NCBI GenBank assembly: GCA_949840475.1
Contig: CATKXA010000044.1
Coordinates: 1-7,851, forward strand
Reading direction: 5' to 3'
DNA: 7,851 nucleotides
Origin: an uncultured Thermoanaerobacterales bacterium
Lineage (GTDB): Bacteria; Bacillota; Clostridia; Christensenellales; UBA1242
In this document: piece after piece, positions 1-5,419 of the stretch
Layout of the letters: the number at the start of each line of letters is the position of its first letter
Numbering within the stretch: the stretch's first letter is position 1
Translations under genes and position numbers: made by a program
Notes under the pieces: model-generated
Databases searched by the model: none
What the model saw: the letters and a program-made list of their open reading frames with translations, nothing else
Told to the model about the DNA's origin: nothing

Positions 1-642
1 AACCAGCTCGGTATTAAACGGTGATAAGTCTTCAAATGAACCACCACCACGAGCAACGATTATAGTATCAATATCATCTCGGCTATTAAAGTATTCAATG
101 CCTTGAACTATTGTTTTTTCTGCGTCTGTACCCTGAACTTTTGCTGGGTAAACAAGCAAATCCACAACAGGATTTTTTGCCTTTGTAACATGGTAAATAT
201 CACGTATAACAGCACCGGCTTCACTTGTTACAACACCTATTTTTGTAGCATATTTTTTTATTGGTTGCTTTTTGCTTGCATCAAATAGCCCTTCAACTTC
301 TAGCCTTGCCTTAAGCTCTAAGAACTTTTTATACAAATCGCCCATGCCATAAGGTTCAATTTTGTCTGCCACAAAGGACAATCTTCCAAGTTTAATATGG
401 AAGTTAAGTCTACCAGTAAGCAAGACTTTATCTCCATTTTTTGCCACAGGTGCAAAACAAGAGAACTTCACACAAGAAATTTGTGCACCCTCTTCTTTTA
501 AATCAAAATAAGCAATGCCATTTGATATTTTAAAGTTAGAAACTTCGCCATAAATAGAAATATTAAACAGCATTTCCTCAGCATCAAAAATACGCTTTAT
601 GTAAGTATTGAGCTGAGTTATTGATAGTGTCAAGCCGTTCAT
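1..642 (-). CDS. xseA: Exodeoxyribonuclease VII large subunit XseA (3'-truncated by window edge)
   Basis: This is the large, catalytic subunit of exonuclease VII, a cytoplasmic nuclease that degrades single-stranded DNA together with XseB. The frame stays open for 214 codons from an ATG at 642 to the window edge, so the C-terminal part is missing; family members are usually 400-450 residues. An N-terminal OB-fold region is visible (residues about 1-95, with GEVSNFKISNGIAYFDLKEE near 32-51). The start of the catalytic domain follows, with GVVTSEAGAVIRDI (136-149) and RGGGSFEDLSPFN (198-210), both hallmarks of XseA. The ATG shares one base with the nusB stop (TAATG), which implies translational coupling. 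One oddity: the family motif normally reads EDLW or EELW, and here the Trp is Ser207. Family assignment is secure. Confidence 0.95.
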   Translation of the reverse strand, partial: MNGLTLSITQLNTYIKRIFDAEEMLFNISIYGEVSNFKISNGIAYFDLKEEGAQISCVKFSCFAPVAKNGDKVLLTGRLNFHIKLGRLSFVADKIEPYGMGDLYKKFLELKARLEVEGLFDASKKQPIKKYATKIGVVTSEAGAVIRDIYHVTKAKNPVVDLLVYPAKVQGTDAEKTIVQGIEYFNSRDDIDTIIVARGGGSFEDLSPFNTELV

Positions 643-1034
643 TATTCACCTACAAAATTAGACAATATACCATTTATATACTTGCTACTTTTTTCTGTTG
701 AATACTGCTTTGCTATGTTGATAGCCTCATTAATACTTACAGATTTAGGAACTGAAGAAAGATATTTCATTTCATAAATAGCCACCAATAAAATAGCTAG
801 GTCAACCTTATACATTCTTTCTAGGCTAAAGCCATCAGCATATTTTGCAATGGCTTTTTTTAGTTCATTCATGTGCGAAATCACGCCATTATAGACATCA
901 TTGATATAGCTGTTTTCTGCCTTATTTGCATCTTCAGACAAAATTTCTTCAAGCAAAATACTATCTTTTTCCTCATTAAAAAGATATTCAAATACTAATT
1001 TAAACACACTTACTCTAGCGTAACTTCTACTCAT
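642..1034 (-). CDS. nusB: Transcription antitermination factor NusB
   Basis: NusB is a small all-helical RNA-binding protein that, with NusE (ribosomal protein S10), binds boxA in rRNA leader transcripts and supports antitermination. The 130-residue length is normal. The N-terminus MSRSYARVSVFKLVFEYLF resembles the usual MSRRxARExAxxxLYQ opening. The C-terminal half carries the family signature IYEMKYLSSVPKSVSINEAI (86-105), followed by AKQYSTEKSSKYINGIL (108-124). The ATG at 1034 has a GGAG Shine-Dalgarno about six bases upstream. The gene lies 15 bases after the upstream membrane-protein gene and overlaps the xseA start by one base, so it belongs to the asp23-to-xseA operon. The nusB-xseA neighbourhood is common in Firmicutes, often with folD between them; folD is absent here. 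Confidence 0.95.
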   Translation of the reverse strand: MSRSYARVSVFKLVFEYLFNEEKDSILLEEILSEDANKAENSYINDVYNGVISHMNELKKAIAKYADGFSLERMYKVDLAILLVAIYEMKYLSSVPKSVSINEAINIAKQYSTEKSSKYINGILSNFVGE

Positions 1035-1049
1035 ACTAACTCCAATTTA

Positions 1050-2144
1050 TTATAAATCTAGTTGATCTTCTTGACTTTTCAAACCAACTAAAATATCTAC
1101 TGATTGCATATGTTTAGATTGCTCTTCTCCTGCATCAGCCACTTCTTCTAGGTCTTTAATATCTTTCAACACACCAAAAATGCTTACCTTGCCTCGCTTA
1201 CTATCTTGCAAAGAGTTGTTGACATTAGGCTTAGGGACCTTATTTGTATATATTTTATCGTTTCCTATAGGCTTTACTGGCACATTGTCCTTAGGTTTAT
1301 TTGGCTCAGTCGTTACTATAGGTTTATCCTGCTCTTTGGGCTGAACTTTAGGTGCAGGCTTTTTGTCTGTTGCAAATATTGCTTTATATATATTCATGTC
1401 GCCAACAGGCATAACTGAAACAAAGTTCGCCTTCCCAGCACTCTTCACAGCTTTAGTAGTTACTTTACCATTTGCATACTTTACAGTTTTTGCAGTACTA
1501 TCTTCTTTTCTAACTTCTTTGGCTTTTTTATCGAGAGCTTGCTTGATTTTTTCTTCTTTTGACTTATCGCCAAGTTGTTTCGCTTCTTCAAGCTTTTGCT
1601 TTAATGTTTCACGAATAATAATCTGCTCTTGTTCTTCTGGAGTAAGTTTTTTTGTCAACGTTCTATGATTGACATCAACTTTTGCAATCTTCCTTGCCCT
1701 GTTTTTAATAACAAATACCGTTGGCTTTTCAACTGCATCTTTATTAATATTTGGCAATATTCCAAGCCTTTCATAGATTGTTTCTATTCTATTGCCTTCT
1801 TGGTCAAACTCAGGCTCAATTCCAAGTAACTCATAAATATCTTTGAGAGAACCATCTTTATTATAAACGAACGGAATTCCTAAAGCTTCATATATGTACT
1901 TGTTTGGGTCATTGAGCTTCTTTGCCTCAACCTTTTGCTCTTCTTTTAGTTTTGCTTTTTTAATCTTAGAAAGCAAAGCAACAAGAAAGTAAATATCAAT
2001 AGCACAAAATACCAACACTCCCAATATTGCCACTAAAGCAATATAAACATTCAAAACACCAAAAATTGCCAAGCAAACCAATGCTAGCAAGCCAGCACCA
2101 AGTGTACCAAGAACAACACTTAAAAATATCTTTTGTTTTTGCAT
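1050..2144 (-). CDS. Unrecognised two-helix membrane protein with IYExLGI repeats, between asp23 and nusB
   Basis: I do not recognise this 364-residue protein. It opens with a short basic tail (MQKQK), then two closely spaced hydrophobic helices (about 7-30 and 33-58), then KIKKAKLK. The charge pattern suggests a hairpin with both ends in the cytoplasm. Residues 84-140 hold three degenerate repeats of 19-20 residues, each starting IYExLGI. A Lys/Glu-rich, probably coiled-coil helix follows (about 167-213), then a Lys/Pro-rich low-complexity stretch (about 260-306) and an acidic C-terminus. The frame could begin at a TTG at 2156, but the ATG at 2144 has GGAG six bases upstream and is preferred. 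It lies just downstream of an Asp23-family gene, where AmaP-type Asp23 anchors with two N-terminal helices are found in other Firmicutes. A role as an Asp23 anchor is inference; the soluble part matches nothing I know. Confidence 0.8.
   Translation of the reverse strand: MQKQKIFLSVVLGTLGAGLLALVCLAIFGVLNVYIALVAILGVLVFCAIDIYFLVALLSKIKKAKLKEEQKVEAKKLNDPNKYIYEALGIPFVYNKDGSLKDIYELLGIEPEFDQEGNRIETIYERLGILPNINKDAVEKPTVFVIKNRARKIAKVDVNHRTLTKKLTPEEQEQIIIRETLKQKLEEAKQLGDKSKEEKIKQALDKKAKEVRKEDSTAKTVKYANGKVTTKAVKSAGKANFVSVMPVGDMNIYKAIFATDKKPAPKVQPKEQDKPIVTTEPNKPKDNVPVKPIGNDKIYTNKVPKPNVNNSLQDSKRGKVSIFGVLKDIKDLEEVADAGEEQSKHMQSVDILVGLKSQEDQLDL
1725..1898 (-). repeat. Three protein-level IYExLGI repeats inside the membrane protein
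   Basis: Residues 84-140 of the membrane protein contain three units of 19-20 residues: IYEALGIPFVYNKDGSLKD, IYELLGIEPEFDQEGNRIET and IYERLGILPNINKDAVEK. Each begins IYExLGI, and the first two then carry an acidic/Asn turn with Gly (NKDG, DQEG; NKD in the third). The DNA copies have diverged, with only short matches such as ATTCCAAG...TCATA on the plus strand, so this is an old duplication kept at protein level. Confidence 0.8.
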
Positions 2145-2156
2145 TACTTTCTCCAA

Positions 2157-2540
2157 TTAAAGAGCTACTTCATCAACTCCGCCAAACACAACGCCTGTTA
2201 CATTGACATTGATTGCAGCCACTTTAAAATCTGTCATAGATTCAATACTGCTTTTAATATTCTCCTGCACTCTGAAAGCAACATCTTTTACAGAATAACC
2301 AAAAAGAACATCAACAAACACATCAACATAAACATCATCATCTTGCCCGAACTCAATGATAACACCTCTGCGATAGTTTTTATTCATCATCTTTTTAAAG
2401 CATGACAAACCATTATTGCTAAGCCCTGCAATACCATTGATTTCTTTTGTTGCCAAGTTTACGATTGATAAAACAACGTTCCTTTTGTATGAAACGCTAC
2501 CCTCTTCAGTATCTATAAATCTTTGTTTACGTACTGCCAT
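2157..2540 (-). CDS. Asp23/Gls24 family (YqhY-like) envelope stress protein
   Basis: This is a 127-residue Asp23/Gls24 (DUF322) family protein. Members are small soluble proteins that associate with the cell envelope, and some are tethered to the membrane by AmaP. Visible family features are the early SVSYKRNVVLSIVNLATKEI segment (15-34), GIAGL (36-40), the beta-rich YVDVFVDVLFGYSVKDVA (71-88), VQENIKSSIESMT (91-103) and the closing VAAINVNVTGVVF (107-119). The ATG at 2540 has a GGGGTG Shine-Dalgarno, and a plausible promoter lies just upstream. The stop is 12 bases before the start of the two-helix membrane protein. In B. subtilis the paralogue yqhY lies between accC and nusB; here accB and accC are missing and asp23 follows spoIIIAH directly. 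Its exact physiological role is not clear from sequence. Confidence 0.9.
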   Translation of the reverse strand: MAVRKQRFIDTEEGSVSYKRNVVLSIVNLATKEINGIAGLSNNGLSCFKKMMNKNYRRGVIIEFGQDDDVYVDVFVDVLFGYSVKDVAFRVQENIKSSIESMTDFKVAAINVNVTGVVFGGVDEVAL

Positions 2541-2568
2541 AAAGCACCCCGCTAATATATTTATATAT

Positions 2569-2598
2569 AGTATACCATACTAATAAAACATAATGCAA
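2569..2598 (-). promoter_or_regulatory. Predicted extended -10 promoter for the asp23-nusB-xseA operon
   Basis: On the minus strand the block reads TTGCAT (2598-2593), 18 bases, then TATACT (2574-2569). TATACT is preceded by TG plus one base, an extended -10. The expected start point lies about 20 bases upstream of the asp23 ATG at 2540. The -35 is only a partial match to TTGACA; the -10 match is strong. This fits a vegetative sigma-A-type promoter separate from the sporulation operon upstream. Confidence 0.6.
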
Positions 2599-2641
2599 CG
2601 ATTTTAAATTTTTAATATAATTTTAATACAATACAAATTAA

Positions 2642-2656
2642 AGGGCTTCGCACCCT
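2642..2656 (-). other. Short GC-rich hairpin in the spoIIIAH-asp23 intergenic region
   Basis: A 4-bp stem AGGG/CCCT with a 7-base loop sits inside a roughly 20-base GC-rich island (2643-2662) surrounded by very AT-rich sequence. On the minus strand the hairpin is followed by TTTAATTTG. It could be a second weak terminator, a dispersed repeat or a structured leader element. Only the base composition and the inverted repeat are seen directly. Confidence 0.35.
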
Positions 2657-2688
2657 GCACGGAAAAACAAAAAATGCAAAAACAAATA

Positions 2689-2726
2689 AAAATTACTGCA
2701 AAATAGCTAATTTTTGCAGTAATTTT
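2689..2726 (-). terminator. Terminator after spoIIIAH
   Basis: A perfect 15-bp inverted repeat, AAAATTACTGCAAAA at 2689-2703 and its complement at 2712-2726, encloses an 8-base loop. It lies 19 bases past the spoIIIAH stop codon. On the minus strand it is followed by a T-rich run (TTATTTGTTTTTGCATTTTTT), as expected for an intrinsic terminator. The stem has only three G-C pairs, so it may be modest in strength. It marks the end of the spoIIIA operon. Confidence 0.7.
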
Positions 2727-2745
2727 ACACATATTTAATAAAATA

Positions 2746-3216
2746 CTAACCGATAGATGTGATTTTTACATTTGTTGCAAGCACTTTTGCTTGATTAGTG
2801 ATAATAGACAAAATTTTAGCAACTTCATCTCCTGTAAGACCAGAAGCGGTCTTTACAAACACATTCATAACGTTGTCTGTAGAAGTAACAATTACATCTT
2901 CATAACCAGTTGCAGCAATCAAGCCTTCAAGTACCATTTCACTTTCAATTTTAGCAGCAATCTCAGCTTTTTTCTCAGTAGCCTTTTTAATCTCTTCTTG
3001 ATCTTTAGATGTTTTGATTATTGAATCATAAATTTCGATTTGATAGTTTCTTGAAGAAATTTTATCAGCTCTGCATGTTGTAAAAAAGTTTGCAGAAGTT
3101 GTGGTTGTTTGTTCCTCGTTGTCATTTTTATTCAAAGCAACATTCAAATACCCTGTTACAACCAGTAAAACCACCATAGAAACCAAAATAAATATTTTCT
3201 TTCCTTTGCTTAGCAT
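2746..3216 (-). CDS. spoIIIAH: Stage III sporulation protein SpoIIIAH
   Basis: SpoIIIAH is a mother-cell single-pass membrane protein. Its extracellular ring-building domain binds forespore SpoIIQ to form the channel that crosses the intermembrane space. The 156-residue protein has a basic start (MLSKGKK), one membrane helix (about 8-28) and a short Thr-rich linker (about 30-42). The conserved soluble domain follows, with FFTTCRADKISSRN (44-57), a charged helix (68-93), EGLIAATGYEDVIV (97-110) and VFVKTASGLTGDEVAKIL (119-136). An in-frame ATG at 3249 would add 11 residues (MKILFFKEGKK). Both ATGs have GGAGGG seven bases upstream. I chose 3216 because the helix then begins about seven residues in, as in B. 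subtilis. The linker is much shorter than in the 218-residue B. subtilis protein. It is the last gene of the operon and is followed by a terminator. Confidence 0.92.
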   Translation of the reverse strand: MLSKGKKIFILVSMVVLLVVTGYLNVALNKNDNEEQTTTTSANFFTTCRADKISSRNYQIEIYDSIIKTSKDQEEIKKATEKKAEIAAKIESEMVLEGLIAATGYEDVIVTSTDNVMNVFVKTASGLTGDEVAKILSIITNQAKVLATNVKITSIG

Positions 3217-3262
3217 TTTTTTACCCTCCTTAAAAAATAAAATTTTCATTTATTTACCCTCC
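3214..3262 (-). promoter_or_regulatory. Duplicated Shine-Dalgarno/ATG block at the start of spoIIIAH
   Basis: Two 16-base blocks 33 bases apart differ at one base: GGAGGGTAAATAAATG (3262-3247) and GGAGGGTAAAAAAATG (3229-3214) on the minus strand. The first overlaps the last codons and stop of spoIIIAG. Both ATGs are in the spoIIIAH frame and have the same seven-base spacing, so the start codon cannot be decided from spacing alone. Confidence 0.75.
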
Positions 3263-3819
3263 AACACCTCTACATTAGATATATTAGCACCCAAAACACT
3301 TGAAACAACATTAGTAAGCGTGGTTTTCATCTTGAGGTCTTTAGCACCTGAAGCAATGATTAATACTCCTGTGATCTTTGGCAATATCTCCACAACGATT
3401 ATAGGCTTTGATGAACTACCATCTTTAGAAAATACAACCGTTGTGTTAGTTTCAGTAATAACTTTCCCGTCGCCTTGAGTAGTAGTTGTTTCATCTTTTT
3501 CTTCTAGATATTTAATTGTTGGGCTAGAGTCAACCATGACCATAACCTTTACGTTGCCAGCACCTTTCACACTGCTTAGTACATTCTCAAGTTTATTCTC
3601 TATAAGTTTGCAATATTCCATTGCATAACTATTTGTGCTTGTCGAATTGTTGGAAGTTTTGCGGGTTTTTGTAGGCATAAAGCTGCTTGCAAAAATTATA
3701 ACAACAACTACAGCAAGTACTGCCACCAATATTGTTTTAGCATGCTTAAAATTAAATATATTTTTGAACTTATCACTAAAATCTTTGAAGAAGTTTCGTT
3801 TACTTTCTTTTTCTTCCAT
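3250..3819 (-). CDS. spoIIIAG: Stage III sporulation protein SpoIIIAG
   Basis: SpoIIIAG is a bitopic mother-cell membrane protein whose soluble domain oligomerises into a large ring in the SpoIIIA-SpoIIQ channel. The 189-residue protein has a charged cytoplasmic N-terminus, one membrane helix (about 28-47, AKTILVAVLAVVVVIIFASS), a Ser/Thr/Asn linker, and a ring-building region split by a beta-rich insertion. Visible elements are YCKLIENKLENVLSSVKGAG (69-88), VKVMVMVDSS (90-99), a Thr-rich stretch (110-127), and the conserved tail ITGVLIIASGAKDLKMKTTL (149-168) then VVSSVLGANISNVEVL (171-186). The B. subtilis protein is about 229 residues. The ATG at 3819 has a GGGGT Shine-Dalgarno. The gene is separated from spoIIIAF by 117 bases, the largest gap inside the operon, and its stop directly abuts an in-frame ATG of spoIIIAH. 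Confidence 0.93.
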   Translation of the reverse strand: MEEKESKRNFFKDFSDKFKNIFNFKHAKTILVAVLAVVVVIIFASSFMPTKTRKTSNNSTSTNSYAMEYCKLIENKLENVLSSVKGAGNVKVMVMVDSSPTIKYLEEKDETTTTQGDGKVITETNTTVVFSKDGSSSKPIIVVEILPKITGVLIIASGAKDLKMKTTLTNVVSSVLGANISNVEVLEGK

Positions 3820-3936
3820 ATATTACCCCGATATTTATATATTAAAATATATGTATCTATTCAATAATTAATTCTTAAATCGATACGCCAAAACAGCGAT
3901 AAACACGATATTTTTGCACTTTTACGCTATATAAAG
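3820..3936 (-). other. AT-rich gap between spoIIIAF and spoIIIAG, possible internal promoter
   Basis: This 117-base gap has no convincing gene: all minus-strand frames are interrupted, and the longest ATG frame is about 21 codons. It contains a 7-bp AT inverted repeat (ATATATT at 3837-3843, AATATAT at 3846-3852) just upstream of the spoIIIAG Shine-Dalgarno, and sequences such as TGAATA and CATATATT on the minus strand that loosely resemble sporulation-sigma promoter parts. B. subtilis is reported to have an internal sporulation promoter serving spoIIIAG-AH. A similar role here is inference, since no clean -35/-10 pair is visible. Confidence 0.3.
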
Positions 3937-4146
3937 TCATATTTTGCGATTTTCAAATAAGCCACTCACATCAAAAGTCAACCTACCCTCAAGTATGTAG
4001 TCACAAAGCGGATAAACAAGGCTATAAAATAAAAACAAGCTTATAATCGAAAGAGCAAACTTTTTCATCTTGCCTTCTGGCAAAAGTATTCCAGCAAGCA
4101 CTTCCAAAACAACACAGCCTACTATGTTTATAATAAAACCACTCAT
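3937..4146 (-). CDS. spoIIIAF: Short SpoIIIAF-like membrane protein lacking the C-terminal domain
   Basis: By position and sequence this is SpoIIIAF, a membrane component of the mother-cell channel. It has only 69 residues, against about 200 in B. subtilis. Two membrane helices are present (about 3-22 and 29-49), joined by LLPEGKMKKFALSIISLFLF, which matches the family's typical LLP-x-x-x-M-x-K-y turn and second helix. After residue 50 only about 20 residues remain, so the soluble ring-building-like C-terminal domain is absent. The stop is TGA at 3939-3937, and the 117 bases beyond it do not contain the missing domain in any frame. The ATG at 4146 has AGGAG overlapping the spoIIIAE stop, ten bases upstream. 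It may be a naturally reduced form or a decayed gene; the intact start signal and tidy membrane hairpin favour a functional short form. Confidence 0.8.
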   Translation of the reverse strand: MSGFIINIVGCVVLEVLAGILLPEGKMKKFALSIISLFLFYSLVYPLCDYILEGRLTFDVSGLFENRKI

Positions 4147-4159
4147 ATTTATTAAGCTC

Positions 4160-5419
4160 CTAAATAAAGTTAGACACAGAACACGTAATTAGATAAATCG
4201 TTAAAAAATACATTAGCGATATTCCAACTAAAATTACTACCAACATTTTTAACGTTTTAGCAATGTCATAAATCAGCGAGCTACTTCTATTGTCGCCTAT
4301 CGGTTCAACAACTCCAGCCAATAATTTAAGTCCAAGCTCAATAACAGCAATACATAAAATAGGTGCAACAATGCTTGATAGTAAAACAATTATTGATACA
4401 AAGCCCGTTGCGTTTTTTACAAGCATGCCCGAAGCTTTAACTAGTTCAAATCCCTCAGAAATATATCCGCCAAGCATTGGTATGTAATTTTTAATTGCAT
4501 ACTTTGTCGCCTTAATACTAATGCCATCTGAAGCTCCAGCAGTAATGCCCTGAAGTGATAGAAAGCTCATAAAAATCGCAAAAACACTACCAATTACCCA
4601 CTTAAACGTTGAATTTATAAATGAATTAAGCTTTCCAAGCTTTGTATTTTTAGATAAATTACCAACTATTGCGAGTATTAAACTAAAAGTAAATAGAGGC
4701 AACAAAACATACATAAATATATTAGAAATAACATTGGACAAAAAAGCAAGCATTGGCGTGTAAGCTTTAACAGAAACAACCCCACCCATTAATGTCATCA
4801 AAGTTAGAAGTATTGGGAATACAGCATTCATTTGCTTGTTTATGCTAAGCAATGAGTCTTTAACTTTTGCAATAAGCGAAGAACAAATTGTCGCAACTAT
4901 CAAAACTATTACAGAAAAACAAATAAAATATATTATTTCAGATACCCCAGAAACTTTTTGGCTCTTAATGTTGTTGAACATCGTGCAAAGCAAAACTACA
5001 ACAAGTATTAACAGTAGTGGTGCTAGCAAATCTTTAAATGTTTGTCTAAAGCCACTAGCAAGTATATTAAAAACATCTAAAAAATTAATAGTTTGCTCAC
5101 CTTTTATAACCTTTGAAACAAACTCTTTAAATGTGAGCCCATTAAGTAAATTAAAGTCTACATCAATATTATTAATAACCTCGTCAAGTTCGCCAAAATC
5201 TAGGTCATCAAGTATGTCATTTGTACTATTATTTAAATCTTCTTCTATTTCAGTTGCATAGGCGAACTGAAAATTATCACACTTTATTTGATAATTATTC
5301 GTAAAAAAATAAAACGCAAAAATAGATAAAAATATAAAAAATACACTCTTTTTTACAGCTAAACCAATGATATAATTGCACTTATTAGATTTTTTATGAT
5401 TGGAATAGCTAGTAAACAT
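4160..5419 (-). CDS. spoIIIAE: Stage III sporulation protein SpoIIIAE
   Basis: SpoIIIAE is the large polytopic membrane subunit of the SpoIIIA complex. The 419-residue product has a signal-like hydrophobic segment (about 25-40) and an acidic extracytoplasmic region (58-90). Hydrophobic helices follow at roughly 132-148, 161-184, 198-217, 222-252, 271-291, 334-360 and 389-413. Family-typical stretches include FLSLQGITAGASDGISIKAT (286-305) followed by KNYIPMLGGYISEG (310-323), and LGLKLLAGVVEPIGD (362-376). The ATG at 5419 lies inside spoIIIAD, giving a 61-base overlap. It has GGGAGGT 11 bases upstream, and no later ATG, GTG or TTG precedes the signal segment, so the overlap appears real. Length is close to the 399 residues of B. 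subtilis. Confidence 0.94.
   Translation of the reverse strand: MFTSYSNHKKSNKCNYIIGLAVKKSVFFIFLSIFAFYFFTNNYQIKCDNFQFAYATEIEEDLNNSTNDILDDLDFGELDEVINNIDVDFNLLNGLTFKEFVSKVIKGEQTINFLDVFNILASGFRQTFKDLLAPLLLILVVVLLCTMFNNIKSQKVSGVSEIIYFICFSVIVLIVATICSSLIAKVKDSLLSINKQMNAVFPILLTLMTLMGGVVSVKAYTPMLAFLSNVISNIFMYVLLPLFTFSLILAIVGNLSKNTKLGKLNSFINSTFKWVIGSVFAIFMSFLSLQGITAGASDGISIKATKYAIKNYIPMLGGYISEGFELVKASGMLVKNATGFVSIIVLLSSIVAPILCIAVIELGLKLLAGVVEPIGDNRSSSLIYDIAKTLKMLVVILVGISLMYFLTIYLITCSVSNFI

Noticed and set aside
103..288. Plus-strand frame at 103-288
   Set aside because: It is antisense to the clearly conserved xseA coding sequence and has a Cys/Phe/Asn-rich composition typical of a shadow frame.
1885..1920. 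Calcium-binding (EF-hand or dockerin) loops in the IYExLGI repeats
   Set aside because: NKDG and DQEG turns look superficially similar, but the spacing of acidic residues does not fit the 12-residue loop and differs between units.
2145..2156. TTG start at 2156 for the two-helix membrane protein
   Set aside because: The ATG at 2144 has GGAG at good spacing; the TTG itself overlaps that Shine-Dalgarno and adjoins the asp23 stop.
3874..3939. About 21-codon minus-strand frame starting at the ATGA overlapping the spoIIIAF stop
   Set aside because: It is too short, has no Shine-Dalgarno of note, and does not resemble the missing SpoIIIAF C-terminal domain.
2133..5261. Plus-strand open frames such as 2133-2405, 3101-3478 and 4836-5261
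   Set aside because: They lie antisense to well-supported minus-strand genes, have no recognisable domains and no convincing Shine-Dalgarno, and look like frames left open by the AT-rich opposite strand.
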